Source of the DNA: Methylococcus capsulatus str. Texas = ATCC 19069
Lineage (GTDB): Bacteria; Pseudomonadota; Gammaproteobacteria; Methylococcales; Methylococcaceae
Direction: 5' to 3'
NCBI RefSeq assembly: GCF_000424685.1
Contig: NZ_AUKJ01000016.1
Span: forward strand, 248,001 to 312,000
DNA length: 64,000 bases
Under the pieces are notes generated by a model that worked only from the letters and a program-made list of their open reading frames with translations, did not search any database and was not told the DNA's origin. The position numbers and the translations under genes are program-made. This document shows, in pieces, positions 35,149 through 44,088 of the stretch. How positions within the stretch are numbered: position 1 is the stretch's first letter; each line of letters opens with the position of its first letter.

Positions 35149-36462
35149 TCACTCCGCGCCGATGGCCATTTTTAGGTCGGCATAGGCGTAGGCGCGGTTG
35201 GCCTGGGCTTGGTAGTAATCCATGATCGTATTCCGGTAATCACGCTGTGCCTGGATGAGGTCGATGATATCGGTGCTGCCATTGGTATAGGCGATTTCGG
35301 CCGAATCCCGGATGTGTTTTGCCTTCTGCATGATCTCGGTCTCGAAGCGTTTAACGACGGTGTTTGCCGAGATCCAGGCGGCGAAGGCGGTGTTCACTTC
35401 GGAACGTACCGCGACTTCCGTTTGCCTGACGCGTAACTCGTTGTCGTTCGCCCGGATGCCTGCCTGGGCGATCTCGCCTTCCTGCCTGTAAAACAAGGGC
35501 AGGGGGATACTCAGCCCCAGCGTCGCCCCATTCTGTATATAGTTGCCGAGGTCATGGGCGAAGCCGGCTGTGACTTTGATATCGGGGATGCGTTGGGCCT
35601 TGGCGAGGTCGATACCCTGTTTGGCCTGCGCGTACCGCGTCTTGGCCGCCAGCAGGTCGGGGCGTCGCTCCAAGGCTGCGTTCACCGCCGCCATCTCGTC
35701 TTTGAGATCTTCGAAAGACTTTCCGTCCGGCCACTGGTCTTTCACGCTCAGGTTGCCGGCATCGTCCGGCCATGCCAGGAACACCGCCAACTGCGATCGC
35801 GCCGCGACGAGCTGGGCGGCGATTTTGTCGATATCCGATTGCGCTTTCAGCGCTTCGATTTTGATCCGGGTGAGGTCCCGCTCCGAAATGTCGCCGACCT
35901 CGAAGCGCTTCTGTTGCACTTCGACCAACCGTTGAACGTGACGGCTCTGTTCCAGGGCGGCATCCATCGTTTCCTGCGCCAGCAGGAGTCCGTAGTAGGC
36001 GCGGCGTAAGGCCTGAGTCAACGTGCGGATCACATCGCGCAGCTCGCTTTCCACGGCTTGTTCGCCCAGCAGGCTGTTTTCCATGCGGAGTCGGCGTTTT
36101 CCCGCGGTTTCGATGAGCTGGCTGACCGCCACATAGGTGGCCGGTCCGTTTTGCCAAACGGGATAATTCGGGGCCCATTCCTGCTGATAGATGCTCAGTT
36201 CCGGGTTCGGTATGGCGGCGGCGATCACTTTTTGGGCCTGTGCTGTTTCCAGTCCCAATTCCGCAGAGAGGATGGAGAGATTGCGGGCATAGAACAGGCC
36301 GATGACCTGGCTTTCGGTCAAAGGCTCCACGCCGGCCCAGGATGGCGCAAGCCACAGGCCGAGGCCGGCAAGAAATCCCAGGAGAGCCAAAATCCTATGG
36401 AACGGTATGCCACCTTCGTGAGGCCATGAAGTGTTGACTAGCCGGTGCAGCGAAATTTCCAT
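35149..36462 (-). CDS. Outer-membrane efflux protein, TolC/CzcC family
   Basis: A 437-residue protein with a signal peptide (ending near SWAGVEPL) and two OEP repeats of long helices (for example ESELRDVIRTLTQALRRAYYG, and STDIIDLIQAQRDYRNTIMDYY near the C-terminus). Length and the sequence NPELSIYQQEW are typical of CzcC/TolC outer-membrane factors that form the trimeric exit duct of RND or ABC pumps. No adaptor or pump gene is adjacent; the RND pair at 7.9-12 kb lacks its own outer-membrane factor. It converges with the porin unit. Confidence 0.88.
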   Translation of the reverse strand: MEISLHRLVNTSWPHEGGIPFHRILALLGFLAGLGLWLAPSWAGVEPLTESQVIGLFYARNLSILSAELGLETAQAQKVIAAAIPNPELSIYQQEWAPNYPVWQNGPATYVAVSQLIETAGKRRLRMENSLLGEQAVESELRDVIRTLTQALRRAYYGLLLAQETMDAALEQSRHVQRLVEVQQKRFEVGDISERDLTRIKIEALKAQSDIDKIAAQLVAARSQLAVFLAWPDDAGNLSVKDQWPDGKSFEDLKDEMAAVNAALERRPDLLAAKTRYAQAKQGIDLAKAQRIPDIKVTAGFAHDLGNYIQNGATLGLSIPLPLFYRQEGEIAQAGIRANDNELRVRQTEVAVRSEVNTAFAAWISANTVVKRFETEIMQKAKHIRDSAEIAYTNGSTDIIDLIQAQRDYRNTIMDYYQAQANRAYAYADLKMAIGAE

Positions 36463-37046
36463 GTCGAGGACAAAAATACGGTCACGATTTTCCGCGTGTG
36501 CAGTGCATGGGGCAGCCCCGGGGCGGGGCGATTCGCTTGGGGAGGGTGTGACACTCGGCCTGAAGCAAATACGAAGCCATGTATGGATACCACGTTATGA
36601 ATCAGTGGCATGAACGTCCCGTCGAGTGCTCCATCCGCAAAAATAGGGTGTAATCCACCACGAATCAGGCTCGGCTGGAATGAGCGTGCCTTCACCAGGC
36701 CGAACGATCGTCCCGCGGACGATGCTTGCAAGCATCACCTGCGATGGCCGGAGAGCATCCATCGAATTCGAGGATCGGGACCTCGAGCAGGTTACGCCAT
36801 ACGGGTTTCAGAGAACGGCGCTCGCGGATCTATCGGAGTCTGGCATCGGGTTGGGCCTGCGATGGTTTCGGTGACGCCGTAGGAGGAGCCGGACAGGTCC
36901 CACGGTTTGGGGTCTACGGGTCACGAGGCCGTGCAGCAGCCCCCGACATGCCCCGTTTCGCTCGTTGGCGGCAGGGCTCCATGCCGCCAACGGGTATGCC
37001 CGACCCTCGGTCGATCGTAACCTGGTTTCAAAGGAATGCGGCATGA
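36463..37046. other. Gene-poor stretch upstream of tolC-like gene
   Basis: No convincing gene. Short frames are present on both strands (for example about 60 codons from 36680 on the plus strand) but none has a ribosome site or a recognisable family. A perfect 16-bp palindrome GATGCTTGCAAGCATC lies at 36721-36736. A perfect 11-bp hairpin (CGTTGGCGGCA/TGCCGCCAACG, 8-base loop) lies at 36963-36992, beyond the stop of the small lipoprotein gene and possibly ending that transcript. Confidence 0.5.
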
Positions 37047-37361
37047 TCATTTGCTGCATACCGAGCCGGAGAGGCACTTTATGTCATAAGTGGCATTCTT
37101 GCCACAACCTGCGACCTTGATGGAGTATTCAGCCAGTTCTTCTCGTCCGACCCACCGCATTCGTTGGGCGATACGTTCAGAAACGATGGTGCCGCTGACT
37201 CGATCACAGTCAAGGTCGATGCGTGCTTGGACTTCCGCAAACTTGAGCGCGGCGCCGGAGTGTTCGGCAAGAAACTCCTGGTCAGTCACGCAACCGCTCG
37301 CGATGACCATCGATGCGATTGCAGTCAATGGTGTCCGGACAGCGGTTCTTTTCATCGTCAT
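37047..37361 (-). CDS. Small lipoprotein, last gene of the NRPS operon
   Basis: A 104-residue protein with signal sequence and lipobox ASGC (Cys at about 24). The mature part has three further cysteines and a mixed composition (FAEVQARIDLDCDRVSG, then AGCGKNATYDIKCLSG); the repeated C-x-K-type end suggests disulfides. I do not recognise a family. It follows the beta-barrel gene by 18 bases on the same strand. An envelope location is predicted; function unknown. Confidence 0.65.
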   Translation of the reverse strand: MTMKRTAVRTPLTAIASMVIASGCVTDQEFLAEHSGAALKFAEVQARIDLDCDRVSGTIVSERIAQRMRWVGREELAEYSIKVAGCGKNATYDIKCLSGSVCSK

Positions 37362-37379
37362 GTCGGTGACATTGGTAGA

Positions 37380-38174
37380 TCAATAATTGCCTATCGGTAC
37401 GAACAAAATCGTTTTGATCGTCCAGTCATCCGTCTCGCTGGTCAGTCCTCTGCCAATTCCGAAGTTGATACTCCAATCCTCCTCGTCCCAGTCGACTGTG
37501 GCGAAAATAGTATGGGACTGCAGATGAATCGGCTCGGGATGGGCGATGGGACCGATGGCACCATAGTATTCGAGGCCGAGCGTCAAGTTCTCGCCAAAAT
37601 AGTGTTTGGCCGCGAATGCCGGTTCGAGACCTGGCACGTCTGAGCTTTGGTAGCGATCGTTCAGACCCCAGTTGAAAAAGGCATTGATCGCAAATAGCCA
37701 GTCATCATCGTCATAGCCCGCCGTGAACCCGCCATTGAGATTGAGAGTGGCTTGTGAATATTTCCAATTGTAGTCTGAGAATGCCCAAGTGGTTCCAAGA
37801 AACCATCCACCTTCATCGGGTGCCTCGATGGGAACCCACGTGAGCCTACCTATCCCGCCGGCGACATTCCATTGCCCGTGTTCATCGGTCACGACTGGCA
37901 GGTACAAGCTGCCTTCCAGTGATTCGAGCAACCCGTAGGACAGTTCCGGGGTTATCCTGACCCCGCCCCCATTCATGATTTCCCCGACATAGCTCCCCCT
38001 CGTGATGCCCTGCGGCGTTGCGTTGACGTGAAGACTGGTCGTCAGTTCTCCTTGACCATCCAGTCCGCCAGTAAAAATCTGAATGACGGGTGATATATCG
38101 GCATGCGTAAGATCGGTCGTCAATGCCATTGCGACGGCCGGAAGTATTCTTGGATACGGGATAGGTTTCGACAA
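37380..38174 (-). CDS. Putative outer-membrane beta-barrel protein
   Basis: A 264-residue protein with a short signal-like N-terminus (PAVAMALTTDLTHA). The rest is strand-rich with alternating hydrophobic residues and many Trp/Tyr/Gly and acidic turns (GYDDDDWLFAINAFFNWGLND, VDWDEEDWSINFGIGRGLT). It ends in the aromatic residue Tyr (VPIGNY). This looks like a small barrel of the kind grouped with MetA-pathway/transporter-like outer-membrane proteins. It begins 25 bases after the NRPS stop. A role in handling the NRPS product at the outer membrane is inference. Confidence 0.65.
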   Translation of the reverse strand: MSKPIPYPRILPAVAMALTTDLTHADISPVIQIFTGGLDGQGELTTSLHVNATPQGITRGSYVGEIMNGGGVRITPELSYGLLESLEGSLYLPVVTDEHGQWNVAGGIGRLTWVPIEAPDEGGWFLGTTWAFSDYNWKYSQATLNLNGGFTAGYDDDDWLFAINAFFNWGLNDRYQSSDVPGLEPAFAAKHYFGENLTLGLEYYGAIGPIAHPEPIHLQSHTIFATVDWDEEDWSINFGIGRGLTSETDDWTIKTILFVPIGNY

Positions 38175-38199
38175 GAATTTGGCGCTTCTTGCGGAATCA

Positions 38200-41100
38200 T
38201 CAGGAACGATAGGGATAGGCTGGAATGCCTATCCAGCGAGATCGTGGTGGTATGAATTCCGCTTTCATCACCATTGAAAGATTCTCGATATAGCTCCCTT
38301 TGGAAACGATCGCATCGTAAAGAACGATACATCGCGATCCTATCTGCGACTGACTTTCTATCTTGACCTTGGACATTTTCATTACCCTGTCCTCAAATAA
38401 ATGTGTCTGCAATGATGTATCTTTCCCGATGGCGCAGTCGTCTCCAATTTCGAGCAGGTCGAATTCAGTGATGAACGTCGAGTCACAATACACGCGCTTG
38501 CCGATTTTTACTCCGTGTATCCTGAGAAAAGGCGCTAGCCATGGTGTGCCCGTGAGCCAGTCCAGCACCAAGCTGACCGATACGTTCTCGTACAGCGCCG
38601 TGACCAGTTCGGTACGGCGGACGAACAGAGCCCAGTTGGGTTCTTTGCGCGGACGATAGGAGCCCACCAAGGTCCACTTGATGATGGCGACAAGGACGAC
38701 GAGGCCTATACCCGTACCGAAAATGGCCATCGGATAAACCGTCAGCTTCTGCCAAAGTGGTACGGAATCGGGTATCTGCCTGAGCAGGCTGAAAACCAGA
38801 CTGGCGCTGAACAGGCTCAAGCCCTCGGGCAGTGTCACCCTGAAAAACTCGATCACCAGCCTTACCGCATAGGCAAGGAGGGGCGGGCGATAGGTTTGCG
38901 CTTCGCCGGCTTGGACTACCTCACGGTTGGGCAGGTACAACGCCGGTGATCCGAGCCAGGACGTGTTTGGGGGAATCTCACCTGCAGCGGTCGTCGATTG
39001 AACCCCCAGCAGCGAATTGTCTTCCATGCGAGAGTTTGCAGGTACCAACGCTGCGTTTCCGACGAACGAGCGTTTTCCGATGGTGGTCGGCCCGATCTCG
39101 AACCAGCCGCGCAGGTGTGTGGTCGGACCGATGGATGCCATATCGGCAACGAAGCACTCATCTCCCAGAGTGAGCAGATCGGGGTCAATGTCGCTGACAG
39201 TGGAAATCTCCGCCCGTGCCCCGACTTTGGCACCCAACATACGTAGCCATGGTGCCGTATAAAGCGTGGAGTAGAGTGAGTTCGTATAGAGCAAGCTGGT
39301 TTCCATGAGTTTATCGGACAGCCAGTTGTAGACCCCCTGCATCGAGCGCAAAGGATGAATCCCCGGCTCCAGATGGGGGAGGCAAATCCGCTTTATGAAT
39401 GCGATGAATCCGCAAAGCATCAATACGAAAATCAGGCCGGCCGGTACTACAGTGGCCAGTCCGCCGATGAAACCCCAATGGTTTAAGGCAGCGGAGGCCA
39501 GGAGCATACCAGCAAGGGCGGCATGAAAAGGGGCATGATAAACCATCAGAATTCCCCCAAGAAATCCACACAAATGCGCCCTGGTCCATTTGTCTGGCGC
39601 GTTTCCCAGCTCGCGGAGCTTTATGTCGCTCAGCGGCGGATCTGAAACCGGATGAGCGGGAGAGCCCTGCCAGTATTGACCCGCCTCGATCCGCTGGCCA
39701 GCGGGTACCAGCGTCAGCGCGCCGAGGCGGGAAGCATCTTCGAGGACGCAGCCGCCCATGAGCAGACACCTCGGGCCTATGCCGACGTCCCGGCCGATGG
39801 TGATCGGACTGAGATGAAGCCAGCCATCCGCTATCCGAAAGGGTTGAACCTCGGTATCGTAGCCGACCGTGGTACCTTCGCCGATGACAACGAGACCGGG
39901 GTTGTTCAGGTTACTCGATATCAGGTGGACATTCTTTCCGATCGTAGCACCCAATGCGCGCATGAACGTATTCAGGAAAGGCGTGCCGGCGAGCAGATAG
40001 GTTGGCGCAATCAGCGTCGTCTTACGCTCGATCCACCACCTGAGGAATGTGGATCCCCACAATGGATACCGACCCGGTGTCAGTTTGCCGACAATGAGCT
40101 TCTTTGCCAGGATGGGCAATAGCAGCGAATTGACAAGCATCAGTGACGGCAACAGGAAAATGAACGCTGGCGAGAGCCCGTCTTCAGCCGTCCAGGAAGT
40201 GAACCAAGTCGTAATGCGGGATACGGACCGAGATATGATTCGAAGAAGATCCAGGTGTGTCGAATCGGTCGAATTTGGATATAAATTCAGGCTTCCGATG
40301 CGGAAGTGCGATATCGCACCGGAAATGTCCGACCAAAACGCTGATGAGGTCCAATCGGGTATCCGCCCCCAATCAATGGCGTAGAGCAGGAATGCGGCAG
40401 GAGCAAGGAAAAGGGTCAGATAGATTGCTATGAAAGTACACTGAAGCAGGCCGCAGATATATACTTGCAGATTGGATGCCTTGCGGTAGTTATCCGTCGT
40501 ATCGGGAATCCGCCGTTTGCAGGTGTCCCGTTGCAACGTTTCGCAGTGTCGGGCCAACAAACGAATGGTAGGGAAGTTATAAATATCTCCCATAGACAGT
40601 GCTTGGTAATCGGGATCTCGCCGCAGCTCGGCAATTGCATAGGCAGCGAGCAGGGAGTGCCCGCCCAGATCGGTAAAGAAGTCGGCTTCCACCGAAATCT
40701 CGTCAACGCCCAGTATTGATTTCCAAAGTTCGACGAGCCGTGCTTCGTTCGAGGTGGCTGGAGAGACGATGTTACCACCCGTGCCGATACGCGAGGATTT
40801 TGGTGGGGGGAGAGATTTGCGATCCACCTTGCCGCTCGTCAGAACGGGGAAATCGGAGAGAAACTCGATCCATGCCGGTACCATATAGGAGGGTAATCTG
40901 TCGCGGCATACACGATGGAGACGCTCGGCATCGGCCTTGGCGGGAGAAGCCGATCCGGCAAGAATCACGTAGGCCACCAGATCCGGAGCTTCGGTATTGC
41001 CGTCGAGTGTGGTCACAACAACGTCCTTGACGCCGGTCTCGCCTCTGATGACTTCCTCGATTTCACTGAGTTCTATCCGATAGCCACGGATTTTTACCTG

Positions 41101-42423
41101 AGTGTCACATCGCCCAAGAAATTCGATTTCGCCATTTTCAGTATAGCGCCCCAAGTCTCCGGTACGATAAAGACGGCTGTGTTCACCAGCCGGACGGAAA
41201 GGGTCTGGCAGGAAACGTTCCGCAGTCAGCTCTGGCCGGTTGACATAGCCTTTGGCGACCCCGGGGCCGCCTATACAGATCTCTCCTGTTTCCGAACCAT
41301 TGACCGGCATAAGCCGGTCATCCAGCAGATATACTGAATAGGTAGGCAGAGCCTTGCCAATGGTGACAGGTTTGTCTGGCATGAGCTCCGTCCAGGTCGC
41401 CGTCACCGTCGTCTCGGTAGGTCCATAAGTATTCAGGATGCGCCGCCCTGGTTTGGACCATCTCTGAACCAATGCCCGCGAGCATGCTTCGCCTCCCACC
41501 ATCAAGAGTCGCAATGACGGGATGTCACGATTCAGGGTGGCCAGCAATGTGGGCACGCAGCATAAGACGGTTATCCCCATCTGATTAAGGAAATCGCATA
41601 GCCCTTCTCCGAAGCGCTCCATTCCTGCCGGCCTGGGAACCAGCGTCGCGCCGACGGCAAACGATGTCCAGATTTCCTCCACCGAGAAATCAAAAGCGAT
41701 ACTCATGCCCTGATAGACCAGGTCGGTGCGCCTGAATCCATAGATGGGTGTTGCGGCTCGAATAAAATTGCATATGTTGGAGTGGGTTATCGCTATGCCC
41801 TTTGGTGCTCCGGTGGATCCCGATGTGTAGCAGATATAGCACTCGAAATCGACCGACGTAACCGACTTGGGCCTGGATTCTGGTAACGAATCAACGATAT
41901 CTTTTATTCTGTCAATATGAATGATCTCGCACGGAAAATCTTCCATGCCTTGTGGCATCGAGTTGGCAGTGATGATCGTCTTCGTTTCAGAGTCATTGGC
42001 TATATAGGTGAGACGGTCGATCGGGAAGGATGGGTCCATGGGAACATATACGGCCCCTGCTTTTAGTATGGCCAGCAGGCAAACATATAGATCTATGCTT
42101 GGATCAAGCATTAATCCTATGCGCATGCCTGCCACAATTCCATTCGTCAACAAATAGCAGGCAAGTTTGTTTGAGCGGATGTCTATATCGCGATACGAAT
42201 ATATTATACCGTCTTCTATGGCGCAAAATTGTTCTGGGTCCGTGTCGGTCGTTCTGTAAAAAAAATCTTCCAGTCTATTGCACGAGTCGAAGTGTTCCGG
42301 CGTGTAGTCTGCAAGCTCATGGTAATGCTCATACTCAAGCTCTAATGGGCCGCTTCGATGTTTTTTTGGTGATGAAGATTGTCTGTCCGATACTCTGTAT
42401 AGAGAAGAAATAATCGCACTCAT
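38200..42423 (-). CDS. Membrane-embedded single-module NRPS, Pls/PosA type
   Basis: A 1407-residue protein. An adenylation domain (about 50-540) has A3 YTSGSTGAPKG (199-209), A4 FDFSVEEIW, A5 NTYGPTET, A8 GRCDTQVKIRGYRIELSEIE and A10 Lys532. A carrier domain follows (555-630; DLGGHSLL with Ser590 for phosphopantetheine). The remainder has membrane segments (about 655-680, 752-775, 945-1010, 1180-1250) alternating with three hexapeptide-repeat segments (about 825-920, 1065-1160, 1305-1400). This A-T-membrane layout without condensation or thioesterase domains is that of epsilon-poly-lysine synthetase (Pls) and relatives. Asp245 implies an amino-acid substrate; Glu249 hints at a basic one. The start could be 49 codons earlier. 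Product unknown. Confidence 0.88.
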   Translation of the reverse strand: MSAIISSLYRVSDRQSSSPKKHRSGPLELEYEHYHELADYTPEHFDSCNRLEDFFYRTTDTDPEQFCAIEDGIIYSYRDIDIRSNKLACYLLTNGIVAGMRIGLMLDPSIDLYVCLLAILKAGAVYVPMDPSFPIDRLTYIANDSETKTIITANSMPQGMEDFPCEIIHIDRIKDIVDSLPESRPKSVTSVDFECYICYTSGSTGAPKGIAITHSNICNFIRAATPIYGFRRTDLVYQGMSIAFDFSVEEIWTSFAVGATLVPRPAGMERFGEGLCDFLNQMGITVLCCVPTLLATLNRDIPSLRLLMVGGEACSRALVQRWSKPGRRILNTYGPTETTVTATWTELMPDKPVTIGKALPTYSVYLLDDRLMPVNGSETGEICIGGPGVAKGYVNRPELTAERFLPDPFRPAGEHSRLYRTGDLGRYTENGEIEFLGRCDTQVKIRGYRIELSEIEEVIRGETGVKDVVVTTLDGNTEAPDLVAYVILAGSASPAKADAERLHRVCRDRLPSYMVPAWIEFLSDFPVLTSGKVDRKSLPPPKSSRIGTGGNIVSPATSNEARLVELWKSILGVDEISVEADFFTDLGGHSLLAAYAIAELRRDPDYQALSMGDIYNFPTIRLLARHCETLQRDTCKRRIPDTTDNYRKASNLQVYICGLLQCTFIAIYLTLFLAPAAFLLYAIDWGRIPDWTSSAFWSDISGAISHFRIGSLNLYPNSTDSTHLDLLRIISRSVSRITTWFTSWTAEDGLSPAFIFLLPSLMLVNSLLLPILAKKLIVGKLTPGRYPLWGSTFLRWWIERKTTLIAPTYLLAGTPFLNTFMRALGATIGKNVHLISSNLNNPGLVVIGEGTTVGYDTEVQPFRIADGWLHLSPITIGRDVGIGPRCLLMGGCVLEDASRLGALTLVPAGQRIEAGQYWQGSPAHPVSDPPLSDIKLRELGNAPDKWTRAHLCGFLGGILMVYHAPFHAALAGMLLASAALNHWGFIGGLATVVPAGLIFVLMLCGFIAFIKRICLPHLEPGIHPLRSMQGVYNWLSDKLMETSLLYTNSLYSTLYTAPWLRMLGAKVGARAEISTVSDIDPDLLTLGDECFVADMASIGPTTHLRGWFEIGPTTIGKRSFVGNAALVPANSRMEDNSLLGVQSTTAAGEIPPNTSWLGSPALYLPNREVVQAGEAQTYRPPLLAYAVRLVIEFFRVTLPEGLSLFSASLVFSLLRQIPDSVPLWQKLTVYPMAIFGTGIGLVVLVAIIKWTLVGSYRPRKEPNWALFVRRTELVTALYENVSVSLVLDWLTGTPWLAPFLRIHGVKIGKRVYCDSTFITEFDLLEIGDDCAIGKDTSLQTHLFEDRVMKMSKVKIESQSQIGSRCIVLYDAIVSKGSYIENLSMVMKAEFIPPRSRWIGIPAYPYRS

Positions 42424-43431
42424 GCAGTGGTCCCAGTCAAAGTTGCCGGCAACAGGTGGTCGAGTTTTTTTGAGGCGTAAGCATTGGGCATGCCATCTCG
42501 TAGGCAAAGCCGGTTCGTGCTGCCGGTAGAGGAGGAGCGTGTTTCGAGTGAACTTCCCCGGTCTCGGCAACAGCCGCCGTGGACACGGGATTTTGACTTA
42601 AGGAACAAATAGATGGTTGCGTGAGGGAGCAGCGGCCGGGTCAGCGCATCATTCAGGCCGATAGGGTCTCAAGAGCATTGCGAAGCTTCGGTCGTAAGGT
42701 TTATTTCGCACAGGCAAGTGAAATCAACCACCGTTCGATGGCATGGCGTCGAACTGGAAATGAAACATTTCGGATGCCTCCGTAAAGTCGTTTTTCATGG
42801 CTGGTCGGTTAAGACGGACGTAATCGTTGGCGATACAGAAGATTGATCCGTGTTATTCCCTGTTTGGTCGGAATATCGGGCTCGAATCTCGCCGCATAGC
42901 AGTCCAGAAAATCAATTGGGTGTGCTCGAAGCATCCATTTTTTGAAGTGATGGAATAATATTTAGGGCGTGGTGAAAAGCGATCTCCGGGCCGATGGCCG
43001 GCGTAGCCGGATGTTCTTGACAAGGGCTAGTCATGGCCGGAGGGTCGATCGGGCCGGTGCCTGTACGAGGTATGGGATCGCAGAGAACTCTGCGGAGGTG
43101 CGGCACGTCGGTCATGGACCGCCGCGAACGGGCGGCCGGCGCGTGTCGCCGCGGCAGCGGGGATGCTTGCTCGTTCAGGGAGGCTTGGTTCGGGGTTGTC
43201 CACGAAGGCCGAGACCCGGCGTGCGCGCTGGCCGTTGCTTCACGGGATCGCTGGGGCGACCCGATGTCCGGTCTGCGCCGGTTTCCCTCCGTCATCGCGT
43301 CGGCGGATAGCTGCACGGCGGGGGACGGTTATAATTCCCCTGATCTGACCGGTGGAATCCAGACCGGGCAGATGGCTAAAATCCAAAGCGACCCTTGGGG
43401 GTCCACAATAATTAATTTTGGAGGAGGTTCT
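42424..43431. other. 1-kb stretch between NRPS and small membrane gene
   Basis: No convincing full gene. The left part is AT-richer than most of the window. On the minus strand, upstream of the NRPS, two short frames read protein-like: 41 codons at 42809-42934 (MLRAHPIDFLDCYAARF at its start) and 24 codons at 42724-42798 (MKNDFTEASEMFHF at its start). Neither has a clear ribosome site, so they are noted rather than called. The right part, 42960-43320, holds only long overlapping GC-rich frames without family features. Confidence 0.5.
43330..43335 (+). promoter_or_regulatory. Candidate sigma-70 -10 element
   Basis: A perfect TATAAT lies about 95 bases upstream of the 62-residue gene. The -35 region 17 bases further upstream (TAGCTG) is poor, so the promoter call rests on the -10 and its position. 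Confidence 0.35.
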
Positions 43432-43620
43432 ATGCCGTTCAAGTTTGACGTCAACACGTTCGTCGGTCATCCGCTCCTGACCAGCCTGCTGGTTGCCGAC
43501 ATCGGCATCCTGATGTTCATGCCGCTGGTTCGTCCTCCCGTCGTGCTCAACATGCTCTTTGTCGGTGGGCTGATTTATCTTTCGATGTATTTCGGTGCAA
43601 AGCTGGTGAGCCGGGAGTGA
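43432..43620 (+). CDS. Small two-helix membrane protein
   Basis: A 62-residue protein with two predicted membrane helices (about 15-31 and 34-54), separated by a Pro-containing turn (PLVRPP) and ending in a charged tail (KLVSRE). GGAGGAGG stands at ideal distance before the ATG, one of the strongest ribosome sites in the window, so high expression is likely. I do not recognise a family. It is followed 10 bases later by an RDD-family gene on the same strand, and the two may be co-transcribed. Confidence 0.7.
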   Translation: MPFKFDVNTFVGHPLLTSLLVADIGILMFMPLVRPPVVLNMLFVGGLIYLSMYFGAKLVSRE

Positions 43621-43630
43621 CCATTCCTCC

Positions 43631-44083
43631 GTGAAATCCATGAGATCCGCTGCGGGCCCCGTGGACGGGGGCATGCCGGGGTGCGGCGAGGTGGCGGGGG
43701 TGTTCCGCCGCTTCGCCGCGTTTCTTTACGACGCTTTTCTGCTGGCAGGTTTGCTGTTCGCGGTCACGGCGGCCGTACTGCCTTTGAACGAGGGGCAGGC
43801 GTTTCGTTCCGGGCATCCGGCGTACTCCGCGCTTCTGGCGCTGTTCGTTTTCCTTTATTTCGGCTGGTTCTGGACCCATGGCGGACAGACGCCGGGCATG
43901 CGTGCCTGGCGTATCCGGCTGTGTACGGAAAATCCCGGGCCCTTGCGCGGGTCCCAGGTCGCGGTCCGGTTGCTGGCTGGCATTCTGACGCTAGGCTTGG
44001 GGACTTTCTGGGCTTGGTTCGACGTCAAGCGCCGAACCTTGCAGGACATCGTTTCCCGGGTGCGGGTGCTGAGGGTCGACTGA
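43631..44083 (+). CDS. RDD-family inner-membrane protein
   Basis: A 150-residue protein with three predicted membrane helices. The RDD signature is recognisable: FRRFAAFLYDAFLLAGLL with the Arg/Asp pair in the first helix, GGQTPGMRAWRIRL between helices, and RTLQDIVSRVRVL at the end. Some RDD proteins act as Na+/H+ or osmolyte-related transporters, but most are uncharacterised. The start is either GTG at 43631 or ATG at 43640. It converges with lptG, 5 bases apart. Confidence 0.82.
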   Translation: MKSMRSAAGPVDGGMPGCGEVAGVFRRFAAFLYDAFLLAGLLFAVTAAVLPLNEGQAFRSGHPAYSALLALFVFLYFGWFWTHGGQTPGMRAWRIRLCTENPGPLRGSQVAVRLLAGILTLGLGTFWAWFDVKRRTLQDIVSRVRVLRVD

Positions 44084-44088
44084 AAGGA

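Noticed and set aside
36438-36882. Overlapping 60-97-codon frames on both strands upstream of the tolC-like gene
   Set aside because: No recognisable family, no ribosome site and mutual overlap; kept only as a note in the region entry.
42912-43316. 134-codon minus-strand frame
   Set aside because: Composition is Arg/Pro/Ser-rich with no hydrophobic pattern, no ribosome site and overlapping equally long frames on the other strand; typical of GC-rich non-coding sequence.
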